A stretch of DNA of 64,000 nt, taken from positions 62,001 through 126,000 of the forward strand of contig NZ_JAHVDV010000002.1 in the NCBI RefSeq assembly GCF_051486985.1, written 5' to 3'. Shown here one piece after another: positions 1-9,019 of this stretch. The translations under genes were made by a program, and so were the position numbers. The notes below the pieces were generated by a model. That model searched no databases, was not told the DNA's origin, and was given only the letters and a program-made list of their open reading frames with translations. Source of the DNA: CBFFRJ01 sp051486985 (GTDB lineage: Bacteria > Pseudomonadota > Gammaproteobacteria > Enterobacterales > Enterobacteriaceae). How positions within the stretch are numbered: position 1 is the first letter of the stretch; every line of letters starts with the position of its first letter.

Positions 1-333
1 CATGCTGATAATCCGCGACTCCTGATAGGGCTTCAGAATATAGTCAAAGGCTTCAAGCTCAAACGCCTCAACCGCATGTTCTTTCCATGCGGTAATAAAC
101 ACAATAAACGGCTTATGGGCAAACTGGCTGATGTTTTGCGCCAGCAGAACACCATCCAGAGACGGGATGTTGATATCCAGAAATATGGCGTCGACTTTAT
201 TGTGTTGCAGGTATTTCAGCACATCCAGGCCGTCATCAAAAGTGCCCACAATTTCCATCTGGCTGTGCTCTTTAACCAGCCAGCTTAGCTCCTGTTGAGC
301 CAGTATTTCATCTTCAACAATGATGGCTTTCAT
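1..333 (-). CDS. ypdB: Pyruvate-responsive response regulator YpdB (PyrR), N-terminal part
   Basis: Partial gene running off the left edge; 111 codons are visible. The start ATG at 333-331 gives MKAIIVEDE, the usual opening of a CheY-like receiver. The acidic pair follows at once, the phosphoacceptor Asp lies in IFLDINIP, and the conserved Thr and Lys lie in FITAWKEHA and ILKPYQES. The C-terminal LytTR DNA-binding domain expected for this family is outside the window. It lies 11 bp downstream of ypdA, so the two form a histidine kinase/response regulator operon. From E. coli work, YpdA/YpdB senses pyruvate and activates the transporter gene yhjX; that role is transferred here by similarity and synteny. 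Confidence 0.93.
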   Translation of the reverse strand, partial: MKAIIVEDEILAQQELSWLVKEHSQMEIVGTFDDGLDVLKYLQHNKVDAIFLDINIPSLDGVLLAQNISQFAHKPFIVFITAWKEHAVEAFELEAFDYILKPYQESRIISM

Positions 334-344
334 TCATTAATCTC

Positions 345-2042
345 TCAGGGCAACAAGGTTGCGGCCACCGCAGCGGGTGTAGCATGCATGGGAACATAAA
401 AGGCGATTTCGGTGCCTTGCGAAAGGCGCTTAATGTGTAGCCCTTCGCCATAGAGTAATTTCACCCGCTGGTGAACGTTAAGCAGGCCAATTTTATTACC
501 GGGCATCTCATTGGCTTCAACGCGGGCAATCATCTCTGGCGAAATGCCGTTTCCGGTGTCGCGTACGGCAACGCGTACACGCCGACCGCACTCCGCCACG
601 CTGATGGTCACCACGCCTTTACCTTTACAGGGCTGAATACCATGCACAATGGCGTTTTCTACCAGCGGCTGAATAAGCAGACTGGGGATGACGCAACGCA
701 CTTCTTCATCAATATCGTAAATAACGGTGAGCTTATCGCCGAAGCGCGCCTGCTCAATCGCTATATAGTCTTTAATCTGATACAGCTCTCTCTGAATGTC
801 GATTTGCTCATCATCTTTTAATTCAATGTTATAACGCAAATAGCGCGACAAATTAAAAATAAGCTGACGGGCGGTGTCCGGATTAAGGCGAATGGACGAC
901 GATATAGCGTTCAATGCATTAAACAGAAAATGGGGATTAATTTTACTCTGCAGGGCGCGTAACTCGGCCTTATTGGCCATTTCACGAAGTTGTTCAGCGC
1001 GAGAGACTTCCAGTTGAGTGGAGATAATTTGCGACAGGCCCACCGCCATTTCCTGAAGCGACGAAGTTATCTGATGCGCGTGACAGTAATAAATTTTCAG
1101 CGTGCCCGTAACGACACCCTGTTCCCATAACGGAATGACCAGCATGGAGTGAATTTCCGGCGTGCGATGTGCTTCGTCATTGTTTTTTATAATGATTTCG
1201 CCACTGTCGATCGCCTGTCTGGTGGTAGGGCTGATAATATCGTCATTATCATGATAATTATCTTCACCGACGCCGACGTAAACCAGTACATGGTCAACAT
1301 TGGTAATGGCGACAGCGTCTGCATCAATATCGCGGCGGATAATATCGCAGACCTTGCGCAACGAGGCGTTATTAACATTGCGAAAGAGCGGCAGCGTTTT
1401 ATTGGCAATATCCAGCGCCAGTTTCGCCTGCCGCCCGGCGATGGCCTCTTTTTCACCTTCCACACTTTGCACCAGCAGAACAATCAAGCCGATGCAAACG
1501 CTCCCCAGAATCATCGGCACACCGATTTTTGAGACAATATCCAGCCCCAGCGCTGTGGTCGGTGCCCAGATAACCACCAGGGTCATAGTCAGGGTCTCGC
1601 ATAACATTCCGGCGATAATGCCCGCGCTCCAGTGCCTGGTTTTCGGGATCTTAATATTTATCCATCCCGACAGAATGCCGGCAATAATACTGGTGATTAA
1701 ACAGGGCACGGCGGTCACGCCACCGATATCAATCAGATAGCGATGGATCCCGGCGATAACGCCGGTGATTATCCCCACCCAGGGGCCAAAAAGGATCCCG
1801 CCGGACATCACGGCGATAATGCGCACATTGACCAGCGACCCTTCAACCGGCACGCCGGACCAGGTGCTGAAGAGGGCAAAGAGGGAGAAGATAGCCGTAA
1901 CGGCCAGCAGCTCTTTTGGCGTGTGGGCTGTTTTATGCAGCAACTCGCGAAAGAGACGGATGCGGATCAGAAAAAAGAGGCAGATCAGCATCAACGCCGC
2001 GCGATCGAACACCGCCAACAGCATGTTGAATATTTCGTGCAC
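345..2042 (-). CDS. ypdA: Pyruvate-sensing histidine kinase YpdA (PyrS)
   Basis: A LytS-family sensor kinase of 565 residues, the length of E. coli YpdA, if read from the GTG at 2042-2040 (V-H-E-I-F-N). The frame stays open upstream to 2138, but that 32-residue extension is not expected. Order of parts: a 5TM LytS/YhcK membrane module in the first ~200 residues (Ala/Gly-rich helices, GGILFGPWVG), a GAF domain, then the His-kinase core with phosphoacceptor His in KINPHFLFNAL, the N-box in LVENAIVHGI and a G-box in DTGNGIS. It is followed after 11 bp by ypdB. In E. coli it detects extracellular pyruvate. The GTG start rests on family alignment, since the ribosome binding site is weak. Confidence 0.94.
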   Translation of the reverse strand: MHEIFNMLLAVFDRAALMLICLFFLIRIRLFRELLHKTAHTPKELLAVTAIFSLFALFSTWSGVPVEGSLVNVRIIAVMSGGILFGPWVGIITGVIAGIHRYLIDIGGVTAVPCLITSIIAGILSGWINIKIPKTRHWSAGIIAGMLCETLTMTLVVIWAPTTALGLDIVSKIGVPMILGSVCIGLIVLLVQSVEGEKEAIAGRQAKLALDIANKTLPLFRNVNNASLRKVCDIIRRDIDADAVAITNVDHVLVYVGVGEDNYHDNDDIISPTTRQAIDSGEIIIKNNDEAHRTPEIHSMLVIPLWEQGVVTGTLKIYYCHAHQITSSLQEMAVGLSQIISTQLEVSRAEQLREMANKAELRALQSKINPHFLFNALNAISSSIRLNPDTARQLIFNLSRYLRYNIELKDDEQIDIQRELYQIKDYIAIEQARFGDKLTVIYDIDEEVRCVIPSLLIQPLVENAIVHGIQPCKGKGVVTISVAECGRRVRVAVRDTGNGISPEMIARVEANEMPGNKIGLLNVHQRVKLLYGEGLHIKRLSQGTEIAFYVPMHATPAAVAATLLP

Positions 2043-2429
2043 GGAAAACCCATGTAAAAAGCGTGAAAAAGCTATGATAAAAAACATCAGTGCAGATGAC
2101 CAGTTAAGTGCGCCAGTGATGCAATGAGGAAAAACCACTTCCTTAAAAGGGGATTGTGGTCAGGCGTGCGATTTTCTGGGTTCCGTCGGAAAATGGGCAG
2201 TTAATGTGTAAATTTAATGATATCAATATGTTAATTTTTTAATGCAACCAGCGATTTAACACGCCATCATTCTTAATTCGTGATGATTACTCTTCCTCTT
2301 TTACCAGACGGCATTATTTTTTCATTTCCTCTCGACAGCCGCTTTTTTTTCAGGCTATTTTCTTAGGACGCCACCATCGTGGCAGCGTCGCTCGGACGGT
2401 CCGGGCGCTAACGTTAATCTGAGGAATCT
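2043..2429. promoter_or_regulatory. Divergent ypdA / alaC control region
   Basis: Gap of 387 bp between two divergently read core genes, so it should hold both promoters. The middle is AT-rich (about 2205-2340), including a run of eight T at 2343-2350. No confident -10/-35 pair was assigned. The alaC-proximal end is structured and is listed separately. Confidence 0.4.
2367..2403 (+). promoter_or_regulatory. Structured 5' leader of alaC
   Basis: Two GC-rich hairpins sit just upstream of the alaC start. The first pairs GACG-CCAC (2367-2374) with GTGG and CGTC (2379-2382, 2386-2389) around a CATC loop. The second is the near-palindrome CGGACGGTCCG (2393-2403). They end about 14 bp before the ribosome binding site. 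The pairing is seen directly; whether it regulates alaC is inference. Confidence 0.35.
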
Positions 2430-3674
2430 ATGGCTGAATTCAGTCCTGAACGCCGTTTCACGCGTATCGATCGTCTCCCCCCTTATGTATTTAATATCAC
2501 CGCTGAACTGAAAATGGCTGCGCGTCGGCGCGGCGAAGACATTATCGACTTCAGCATGGGGAACCCTGATGGTGCGACGCCGCCCCATATCGTTGAAAAA
2601 CTCTGCACCGTTGTTCAGCGTCCGGATACGCACGGCTATTCGACCTCACGCGGTATTCCGCGTCTGCGCCGCGCCATTTCCCGCTGGTATCAGGAGCGGT
2701 ATGACGTTGATATCTGCCCGGAAACGGAAGCCATTGTCACCATAGGTTCAAAAGAGGGGCTGGCACACCTGATGCTGGCCACTCTGGATCATGGCGATAC
2801 CGTACTGGTGCCCAACCCCAGCTACCCAATCCACATTTACGGTGCGGTCATTGCCGGCGCGCAGGTCCGTTCCGTTCCCCTGGTGGAGGGTGTCGATTTC
2901 TTCAACGAACTGGAACGCGCTATTCGCGAGAGTTACCCGAAGCCCAAAATGATGATTCTGGGTTTCCCCTCCAACCCCACCGCGCAGTGTGTCGAACTGT
3001 CGTTCTTCGAAAAAGTGGTGGCGCTGGCCAAACGTTATGATGTGCTGGTGGTACACGATCTGGCTTACGCCGATATCGTTTATGACGGCTGGAAAGCACC
3101 GTCGATTATGCAGGTGCCGGGCGCGCGTGATGTTGCGGTAGAATTTTTCACCCTGTCAAAAAGCTACAACATGGCAGGCTGGCGTATCGGCTTTATGGTA
3201 GGTAATAAAACCCTGGTCAATGCGCTTGCGCGTATTAAAAGCTACCACGATTACGGCACCTTTACGCCGTTGCAGGTGGCGGCAATCGCAGCGCTTGAGG
3301 GCGATCAGCAGTGCGTGCGTGATATTGCCGCCCAGTACAAGCGTCGTCGCGATGTGCTGGTTAAAGGCTTGCACGAAGCGGGGTGGATGGTCGAGATGCC
3401 AAAAGCGTCGATGTATGTCTGGGCAAAAATTCCGGAACCCTACGCTGCGATGGGCTCACTGGAATTTGCCAAAAAAATGCTTCAGGAGGCGAAAGTCTGC
3501 GTCTCTCCGGGCATCGGTTTTGGCGATTATGGTGACACCCATGTGCGCTTTGCCCTGATAGAAAACCGCGATCGTATTCGCCAGGCGGTACGCGGGATAA
3601 AAGCTATGTTCCGTGCAGATGGCTTACTGCCAGCCTCCGGGAAAGCGGCCTCGGAAGAGGCGAATCAGCCCTGA
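2430..3674 (+). CDS. alaC: Glutamate-pyruvate aminotransferase AlaC
   Basis: A class I/II PLP-dependent aminotransferase of 414 residues (E. coli AlaC is about 412), which makes alanine from pyruvate and glutamate in the cytosol. Fold-type I residues are visible: the SNPT motif with Asn182, Asp210 and Tyr213 in HDLAYAD, the PLP Lys244 in TLSKSYNMAGWR, and a late Arg in HVRFALIENRDR that binds the substrate carboxylate. The ribosome binding site GAGGAATCT sits right before the ATG. It diverges from ypdA, as in E. coli, and ends at a strong hairpin terminator. Only the last ~15 residues depart clearly from the E. coli sequence. Confidence 0.97.
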   Translation: MAEFSPERRFTRIDRLPPYVFNITAELKMAARRRGEDIIDFSMGNPDGATPPHIVEKLCTVVQRPDTHGYSTSRGIPRLRRAISRWYQERYDVDICPETEAIVTIGSKEGLAHLMLATLDHGDTVLVPNPSYPIHIYGAVIAGAQVRSVPLVEGVDFFNELERAIRESYPKPKMMILGFPSNPTAQCVELSFFEKVVALAKRYDVLVVHDLAYADIVYDGWKAPSIMQVPGARDVAVEFFTLSKSYNMAGWRIGFMVGNKTLVNALARIKSYHDYGTFTPLQVAAIAALEGDQQCVRDIAAQYKRRRDVLVKGLHEAGWMVEMPKASMYVWAKIPEPYAAMGSLEFAKKMLQEAKVCVSPGIGFGDYGDTHVRFALIENRDRIRQAVRGIKAMFRADGLLPASGKAASEEANQP

Positions 3675-3703
3675 TACCACGGCGTAGCGAGAAGACAAAT
3701 GAA

Positions 3704-3732
3704 AACAGGAGCCAGAAGGCTCCTGTTATTTT
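3704..3732. terminator. Intrinsic terminator between alaC and ypdK
   Basis: A perfect 10-bp stem AACAGGAGCC / GGCTCCTGTT around an AGAA loop, followed by ATTTTTT. It terminates alaC on the plus strand. The opposite side carries a shorter T run, so it may also serve convergent ypdK. Confidence 0.85.
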
Positions 3733-3750
3733 TTCGTGCTGCGTCGTTGC

Positions 3751-3822
3751 TCAGATCATCAGGGCGAACGTGCCGGCCCACACAATGACCATCACCGAAA
3801 TGCCCATAAAGAAATATTTCAC
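3751..3822 (-). CDS. ypdK: Small membrane protein YpdK (23 aa)
   Basis: A 23-codon gene with a GTG start at 3822-3820 and a ribosome binding site (GGAG) nine bases upstream. It encodes VKYFFMGIS followed by a hydrophobic stretch VMVIVWAGTFALMI, a single membrane helix filling nearly the whole peptide. It matches recalled E. coli YpdK almost residue for residue and lies in the same place, convergent with alaC. Function is unknown in E. coli as well. It is too short for routine gene finding. Confidence 0.85.
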   Translation of the reverse strand: MKYFFMGISVMVIVWAGTFALMI

Positions 3823-4372
3823 AGTTCATCGCTCCGCATACCCGAGGTATGCATTCATGACCAGATCAGGACTGAGTATAGAGAGGTGAAACTACGCCAA
3901 AGTGAAAATGGGAATTTTCTCCCTTCTGGCCACAGCTCCATCTCAGAATTTATGGCGCTATCTGCGCCAAACGGGGGCTAATGTACGCTTAAAAATGGAG
4001 GCTTACAAGGGCATTTTTCTTAAATAATTTCCGTCACTTACGCACTGTCGGGCTTTGGCGACACTTTGATTTCGCGGCGTAATAAATGGCCGTTCAGCGA
4101 CGCGTTTTAACATCCCTGAAACCTGACATTTTCAGCCTTGATTCATAAGGCTATTTCGTGATCTCTCGCACAATTTCTCGTTAATTCAGGCGAATCTTAC
4201 TCCACCCCTGCGCCTGTGGCTTCCCTCTTCAACCTCGACGCCCTCAGTCAATAAAAGCCAGAAACGCTGGAAGTTTTCGTTAAGTTGGCCTGAAACCGTT
4301 TTTTTCTTAAGGGTACATTTCAACACAATGTAAAGGGGTATGATTCGGACGTTCTTTGTTAAGGATAAAACA
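3823..4372. other. Gap of about 550 bp without a convincing gene
   Basis: Open frames in this stretch are short and have no ribosome binding site or protein-like composition. No tRNA, repeat or strong hairpin was seen. The right end should hold the promoter of the small gene at 4373. Confidence 0.4.
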
Positions 4373-4624
4373 ATGAAAATATTGGGGCTGGATGAGTATC
4401 GCGTGCTGCGCGGAAACGGAGCACTGAAGTATTTTGAACTGGAAGGGATGCCGGGTGATGAGTGGCGCATGCTTTTTGAACGCCAGTTTGCTGACCAGGG
4501 GACCAACGTCTGGATTGAGGGCTATTGCATAGTACTGCAATGTACCAGTGACGAGGTCCCGGCCTGGCTTACGCGGTTACAGGCTAAAAGTGATGAGGTC
4601 ACCGCACAACTCCTGATGCGCTAG
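4373..4624 (+). CDS. Hypothetical cytosolic protein, 83 aa
   Basis: Start chosen at ATG 4373 because AAGGA lies seven bases upstream; the frame is open back to an ATG at 4340, whose AAGGGG is only one base away. The product opens MKILGLDEYRVLRG and contains FELEGMPGDEWRMLFERQF and WIEGYCIVLQC, suggesting a small alpha+beta fold. There is no signal peptide or membrane helix. It stands alone, convergent with the fusion gene that ends at 4652. I do not recognise the family. Codon use is normal for the region, so it is probably a real gene. Confidence 0.6.
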   Translation: MKILGLDEYRVLRGNGALKYFELEGMPGDEWRMLFERQFADQGTNVWIEGYCIVLQCTSDEVPAWLTRLQAKSDEVTAQLLMR

Positions 4625-4651
4625 CAGCACCAGGCCGGATGCCATCTGTCT

Positions 4652-7600
4652 TCAGCTTTTGCCAAAACGAGTATCCAGTGAAAGCGTCAGCATATGCTCG
4701 TTATTCACCGTGCGGGCAGACCATCCTTCCCCGGTCTGCCCCTCTTTTTTAAGAAGCATCCCCTGCGCGGTAAGTTCTGCGAGGAGGTCTGTAAACTCCT
4801 CCTCGGTGACCGGGCGCGGCTGCCAGAAAGTTTGTCTGTTATCGGTAAAAATGGGCAACAGCTGGAGCTGTGGCGTGCCGGCACCCACCTGTAAGCGGGC
4901 AATAAAACCATACGGCGGTGCACCGCGCTCCCTGAACTCGCCGTTACTGTTGAAAACAGCGTTACCGATGCTATAAACCACCAGGCTTTGCCCCAACTGG
5001 ACAGCTTCACCTGGCATATGTGGCCCTGAGCCGATGATCAAATCGGCCCCCGCGCGGGTAAGCCGTTGCGCCAGCGCCCGCTGTGCGGAGGTGGTCCGGC
5101 GGTAGTCCACTCCCCAGTGGGCAAGCACGATGGTCGTTGCCGGCTGTTCTGAGGCCTTCTCTTCACGTAAAAGCCTCTCCAGCCCACCGCTTAAACAGGC
5201 CACACCCGGGCGACGCGCACGGGCATAAAACGCGCAGTCTCGTTCCATGTACTCTCTGTACCAGTAGGCACTGTAAATCTTAAAGGTCTGTCCCCCGACG
5301 GTTATCACCAGCGGCGCGTGCGCCTGCCGGGCGTTCAGACCAGCCCCCAGGCAACTGATGCCAACCTTATCCAGCGCTGACAGCGTTTGTTGCAGCCCCG
5401 GCAGGCCTGCATCCATGACGTGATTATTTCCCAGCGCCACGGCGCTAATCCCCTGTTTCACCAGGGCCGTGACGGTGGCATCGGGATCACCTGTCAGGCA
5501 GAAAGGTTTACGGCCTGCAAGGCTCGCGCTTAAATCCGTGGCCAGTGCCGCTTCAAGGTTGGCGATGGTAATATCACTGCCCCGTAATAAAGGGGCAATG
5601 GCCGCGAAGCTGTGGTCGTAACCGTAGCGCTGTAGCGCATCATCAATGCCCCGGGCCTGTCGTTTACGGGTATACCACTCACCAAAGTAAGTATCCCCCA
5701 AAAACGTGAGCGTGGCGGCAGGTTTATGAAGCTGTCGAGTGGCGGGCCCCACGGTCGAAACAGGGGAGGCGGCATCGACATCGGCCAGCAGTTCATCCAG
5801 CAGATAGTCGAGATGGAAAGCGTCACTCGCCCCTGCCACACCAGCCAGCCACAGCTCTCCTGCGAACCACTGCAGGGCAAACCCCCAGCTTCCCGCACTG
5901 AACTGCCCCCACGCGCTGCCGTCGCTCTGCAAATTACCGCTTTTGCGATAGAGACGTTCACCAATGACCGCTTCACTTTCACTAAACCACGGCAAAAAAT
6001 GGGGGTAGCGCAAAGCGAAATGCCGCAGCAGTGTTGCCACATCTTTAAGCGTCGTGTGCTGACCGCGGCGGCTGCGTCCCGATACGTTACTGACGTGCGT
6101 TTGCGTCATATTGAGGCTGGCACACTGGGTACGCAGCAGGCCAAGCGCGCTGGCGCTGCTGCCGGCAAGGTGCTCTGCCAGATTAATGGCGGCATCGCAG
6201 GCGTTATGCAGCAGCATCCCTTGCAGGAGCGACTTGAGAGGGTATGTGCCTGCCCGCTGGAAGCCGAGCGCCGGGTGGCCTTTGAGAATGTCAGGCGCAA
6301 TCTCCCGCACGCTGATGGCGGTCTCCAGCGTCACGGTTTTGTTTACCAGCCGCCCGGCAACGCAGCAGGCCAGTAACAATTGACTAAAGTAGTGCGGCGT
6401 AAAAGGGCTGTCTGCCTGCTCAGCAATCCGTGGCTCACCGGTGGTGAGATTGATCAGCAGGCGCGCCGTTGTATCGCTGGTGGAAGGAGGCGTTGTGGCG
6501 AGCCGTGTTTTAAGCAGCCCGACAACCTGACCGAAGTCGGAATGCCTTACGCTGCCTTTGACCAGTACAATATCGCCGGCGCGCAACGCCGGCGCTGCGG
6601 CGTCTACCAGCGCACCGGCAGTGAGAAAGTGCCCGCCCTGCCGCGCCGGAGGGAGTGCGCCCTGTAACGCCGCCATCTCTTCGCCGTGCAAAAACACCTG
6701 CTGGCACCCCGTTTCCATCAAGGGAGCGGCAAGCGAGCGGTGGATCTCATCGGCTTTATCGCCCAGATTCACAATGCGTCCGAGCAGGGCCACAACACGG
6801 CCGCCGGTATCGCGGGCACGCTCTGCCACCACCCCGAACGCATTACGCATCGAGAGATATTCAGCATTGTAACTATCATCGATTAAGGTGATCTCCCCCC
6901 CGTCTGGCAGCGACAGCGGGGTGATGTGCATATGCTGCTTATCACTACGATAAGCCTCAAGACCGGCGATAACCTGCGCCTGGCTTACCCCAAGCAGATC
7001 GGCTGCGATCAGCGCGGCCACCGAATTGAGCGCGCCTCCTTTGCCTGGCACTGCCAGCCGGTAACGCACTGTCTGCTGATGAAACAAAAGCGTAATAACG
7101 CTTCCCTGGCCATCGGGCTCCATGCTGATGATGCGTACCTGGGCTGTCGCATCAAAACCATAGCTGATGATACGCGCCCCATCCCGGGCGACCCCCGCCG
7201 CCACGGTCTGGTATTCCGCCATATCGCGATTCAAAATAGCAACGCCGCCGGGAATAAGACCGTGGCTGATGCGTGACTTGAAGCGTGCCACGTCCTGCAG
7301 GGTGCTGACGTTTTTCCCCACCTGGGTCAAACCTATTTCCGTCACGATGACGATGTGCGGCTTAATGCGCGGGCCGATGCCGCCGTTACGCATCCACAGG
7401 GCTGAGAGGGCGACTTCCATAACCACGGCGTCGGGGTCGCCAATGGCTCTGGCCAGGGTTACCGAGGCCCCCGTGCGGGTGTTGTGATTGCCACGACTTG
7501 CCACCACCGTCCGGCTGCCCGCCAAAATCCCGTGCAGCATTGCTTTGGTGGAGGTTTTCCCCACAGTACCGGTGATGGCTACCAGCCTGCCGTTCATCCG

Positions 7601-7996
7601 CCGCCGCGCCTCTTCCGCCAGTAGGTGAAGTGCCTGGTAACTGTCATCGGTAATCAGTTGAGGGAAATCCGCAGGCAAACCGGCGACGGGGCGCTGAACG
7701 ATAGCCCCGCAGTAAGCTGAGGCGTGCTGCGCCAGGGTAGTGTGCGTGTCATCCCAACCGGCGTAGATGCCGGTATTGCCTGAGCCACGGTGCCAGGTAT
7801 CGGCATCGATGGCGACAAACAGGCAGGGCAGGGGAGGGGTCGCCTTCTCATGCAAAATGGCAATATCCCCCGTGTGCCAGTCGGGGCCGGGCTTAGCGAG
7901 CCACCTGCTGCCCGGCAGCAACTGCGCGAGTTCGGCGGCGGTCCAGCCCGGCAGACGAGCACGCGCGCGGGGTGAGGAGGCTGATTTCTGGCTCAT
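4652..7996 (-). CDS. MurF-like ligase / S11-like pseudo-peptidase / CapA-type fusion protein
   Basis: A 1114-residue three-part protein. Residues ~25-500 resemble MurF: P-loop ITGTVGKTSTK (141-151), RGNHNTRTG, and ALLGRIVNLGDKADEIHR. Residues ~512-735 resemble an S11 D-Ala-D-Ala carboxypeptidase, but catalytic Ser/Lys and the SxN triad are replaced, leaving only KSG at 685-687. Residues ~760-1075 are a CapA/PgsA metallophosphatase-like domain with FLGDTYFG (766-773), ANLEAAL (812-818), GNNHVMDAG (856-864), HWGVDY (960-965) and VYSIGNAVF (1007-1015). There is no signal peptide, although CapA proteins are usually exported. The start at 7996 is fixed by the ATGA overlap with the upstream hydrolase gene and by AGGA eight bases upstream. 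Probable role: ATP-dependent amide ligation in polymer or capsule assembly (inference). Confidence 0.85.
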   Translation of the reverse strand: MSQKSASSPRARARLPGWTAAELAQLLPGSRWLAKPGPDWHTGDIAILHEKATPPLPCLFVAIDADTWHRGSGNTGIYAGWDDTHTTLAQHASAYCGAIVQRPVAGLPADFPQLITDDSYQALHLLAEEARRRMNGRLVAITGTVGKTSTKAMLHGILAGSRTVVASRGNHNTRTGASVTLARAIGDPDAVVMEVALSALWMRNGGIGPRIKPHIVIVTEIGLTQVGKNVSTLQDVARFKSRISHGLIPGGVAILNRDMAEYQTVAAGVARDGARIISYGFDATAQVRIISMEPDGQGSVITLLFHQQTVRYRLAVPGKGGALNSVAALIAADLLGVSQAQVIAGLEAYRSDKQHMHITPLSLPDGGEITLIDDSYNAEYLSMRNAFGVVAERARDTGGRVVALLGRIVNLGDKADEIHRSLAAPLMETGCQQVFLHGEEMAALQGALPPARQGGHFLTAGALVDAAAPALRAGDIVLVKGSVRHSDFGQVVGLLKTRLATTPPSTSDTTARLLINLTTGEPRIAEQADSPFTPHYFSQLLLACCVAGRLVNKTVTLETAISVREIAPDILKGHPALGFQRAGTYPLKSLLQGMLLHNACDAAINLAEHLAGSSASALGLLRTQCASLNMTQTHVSNVSGRSRRGQHTTLKDVATLLRHFALRYPHFLPWFSESEAVIGERLYRKSGNLQSDGSAWGQFSAGSWGFALQWFAGELWLAGVAGASDAFHLDYLLDELLADVDAASPVSTVGPATRQLHKPAATLTFLGDTYFGEWYTRKRQARGIDDALQRYGYDHSFAAIAPLLRGSDITIANLEAALATDLSASLAGRKPFCLTGDPDATVTALVKQGISAVALGNNHVMDAGLPGLQQTLSALDKVGISCLGAGLNARQAHAPLVITVGGQTFKIYSAYWYREYMERDCAFYARARRPGVACLSGGLERLLREEKASEQPATTIVLAHWGVDYRRTTSAQRALAQRLTRAGADLIIGSGPHMPGEAVQLGQSLVVYSIGNAVFNSNGEFRERGAPPYGFIARLQVGAGTPQLQLLPIFTDNRQTFWQPRPVTEEEFTDLLAELTAQGMLLKKEGQTGEGWSARTVNNEHMLTLSLDTRFGKS

Positions 7997-8901
7997 GGTC
8001 GTGTTCCTGATGGTAAACCGGCTGCTCGGGGCGCAGGGCAAAGGGCGACGGCGTTAACGCCGGGGTTACCTTTAAGATTATGAAACGCTGGCGCAACGGC
8101 GGGTCGCGTCAGAAGCCTGACCTGATGACCCTGCCTGCGCAGCGCGTCGGCAAAACGTGTTTGCAAATCGAACGGGGTGACAGTGTCCTCTGGATTTCCG
8201 ATGACCAGGATAAGTCGGGCAGGATCGGTCACAATGCCGCCAATGTGATCCAGGGGATCCCAGGGGTGGGCCAGCCCGGTGCCGTCAAGGGTTGGCGCTG
8301 ACGGCTCGCCGCGCTCCTGGCGCTGGCGCTCGGCCCGTTCCAGTAACCCCCAGGCCCCGGAGGCCAGTATGGCGCAATCAATATCCCGGCGACCCAGGGC
8401 GAGCAGCGCTGAGGCTGCGGTGGCGCCGCCGCTGTGCCCGCTGAGGATGATACGCTGAATGTTGTAGCGCGCTTTAATGGCATCCAGTGCAGCATTGAGC
8501 GCGAGGAACTCCTCCTGCTGGCGGCGACGGTAATGGTTGCCGCTGGAGCCATACGTGCCGGGTCGGGCGATAATGACGGTGGGCAATCCGCTCCGGCGCA
8601 TAATGGCCTCGGCCTGCTTGCGCTGCGCCTGTACGGTATTGGCCGGAATGCTCTCTGGAGGACGCGCAATCAGTGAGACACGGTCACCTTTCAGAATAAC
8701 CAGCACCCGCGGTGAGGCCTGCATATCGCCTGCGCTGAAGTAGCGAATGCAGGCCGCACCGCCTGCGTAGGTCACCCATACCGCATCATCTCCCACCGGA
8801 CAGTGCTGCCTGCTGGCTTTCTGATTCCAGAGCAATGGCGTATCGGCATGAGCAGAAACTGCGAACATGAGCAGAAAAAAGAGTATGTGATATCCCTTCA
8901 C
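7993..8901 (-). CDS. Exported alpha/beta hydrolase
   Basis: 302 residues with a clear signal peptide (ILFFLLMFAVSAHA, cleavage after residue 19). The alpha/beta-hydrolase triad is visible: nucleophile Ser157 in SGHSGG, Asp239 in GNPEDTVTPF and His274 in AFHNL. It starts with GTG at 8901-8899 behind TGAGGCG and overlaps the following fusion gene by ATGA, so the two are translationally coupled. A periplasmic esterase, amidase or peptidase acting on the product of the neighbouring ligase is a reasonable guess, but the substrate cannot be read from the sequence. The gene diverges from the toroid/lap set that begins at 9020. Confidence 0.82.
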   Translation of the reverse strand: MKGYHILFFLLMFAVSAHADTPLLWNQKASRQHCPVGDDAVWVTYAGGAACIRYFSAGDMQASPRVLVILKGDRVSLIARPPESIPANTVQAQRKQAEAIMRRSGLPTVIIARPGTYGSSGNHYRRRQQEEFLALNAALDAIKARYNIQRIILSGHSGGATAASALLALGRRDIDCAILASGAWGLLERAERQRQERGEPSAPTLDGTGLAHPWDPLDHIGGIVTDPARLILVIGNPEDTVTPFDLQTRFADALRRQGHQVRLLTRPAVAPAFHNLKGNPGVNAVALCPAPRAAGLPSGTRP

Positions 8902-9019
8902 GATATCGCCTCAGGGGGAAAGATATAGATATACAGAATACACAACCACGCATTCATAATGTTATTATGATGAAAGGATTTTGAGGGCCAGCTTTTATCG
9001 GGCGCAATTAAGGAGTCAT

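Noticed and set aside
345..2057. Several 100-150-codon plus-strand frames across ypdA
   Set aside because: Antisense shadows of a well-recognised kinase gene.
4652..7996. Two genes fused by a frameshift or sequencing error
   Set aside because: The frame is open throughout with even codon use, and domain borders fall in ordinary linkers, so a genuine fusion is more likely.
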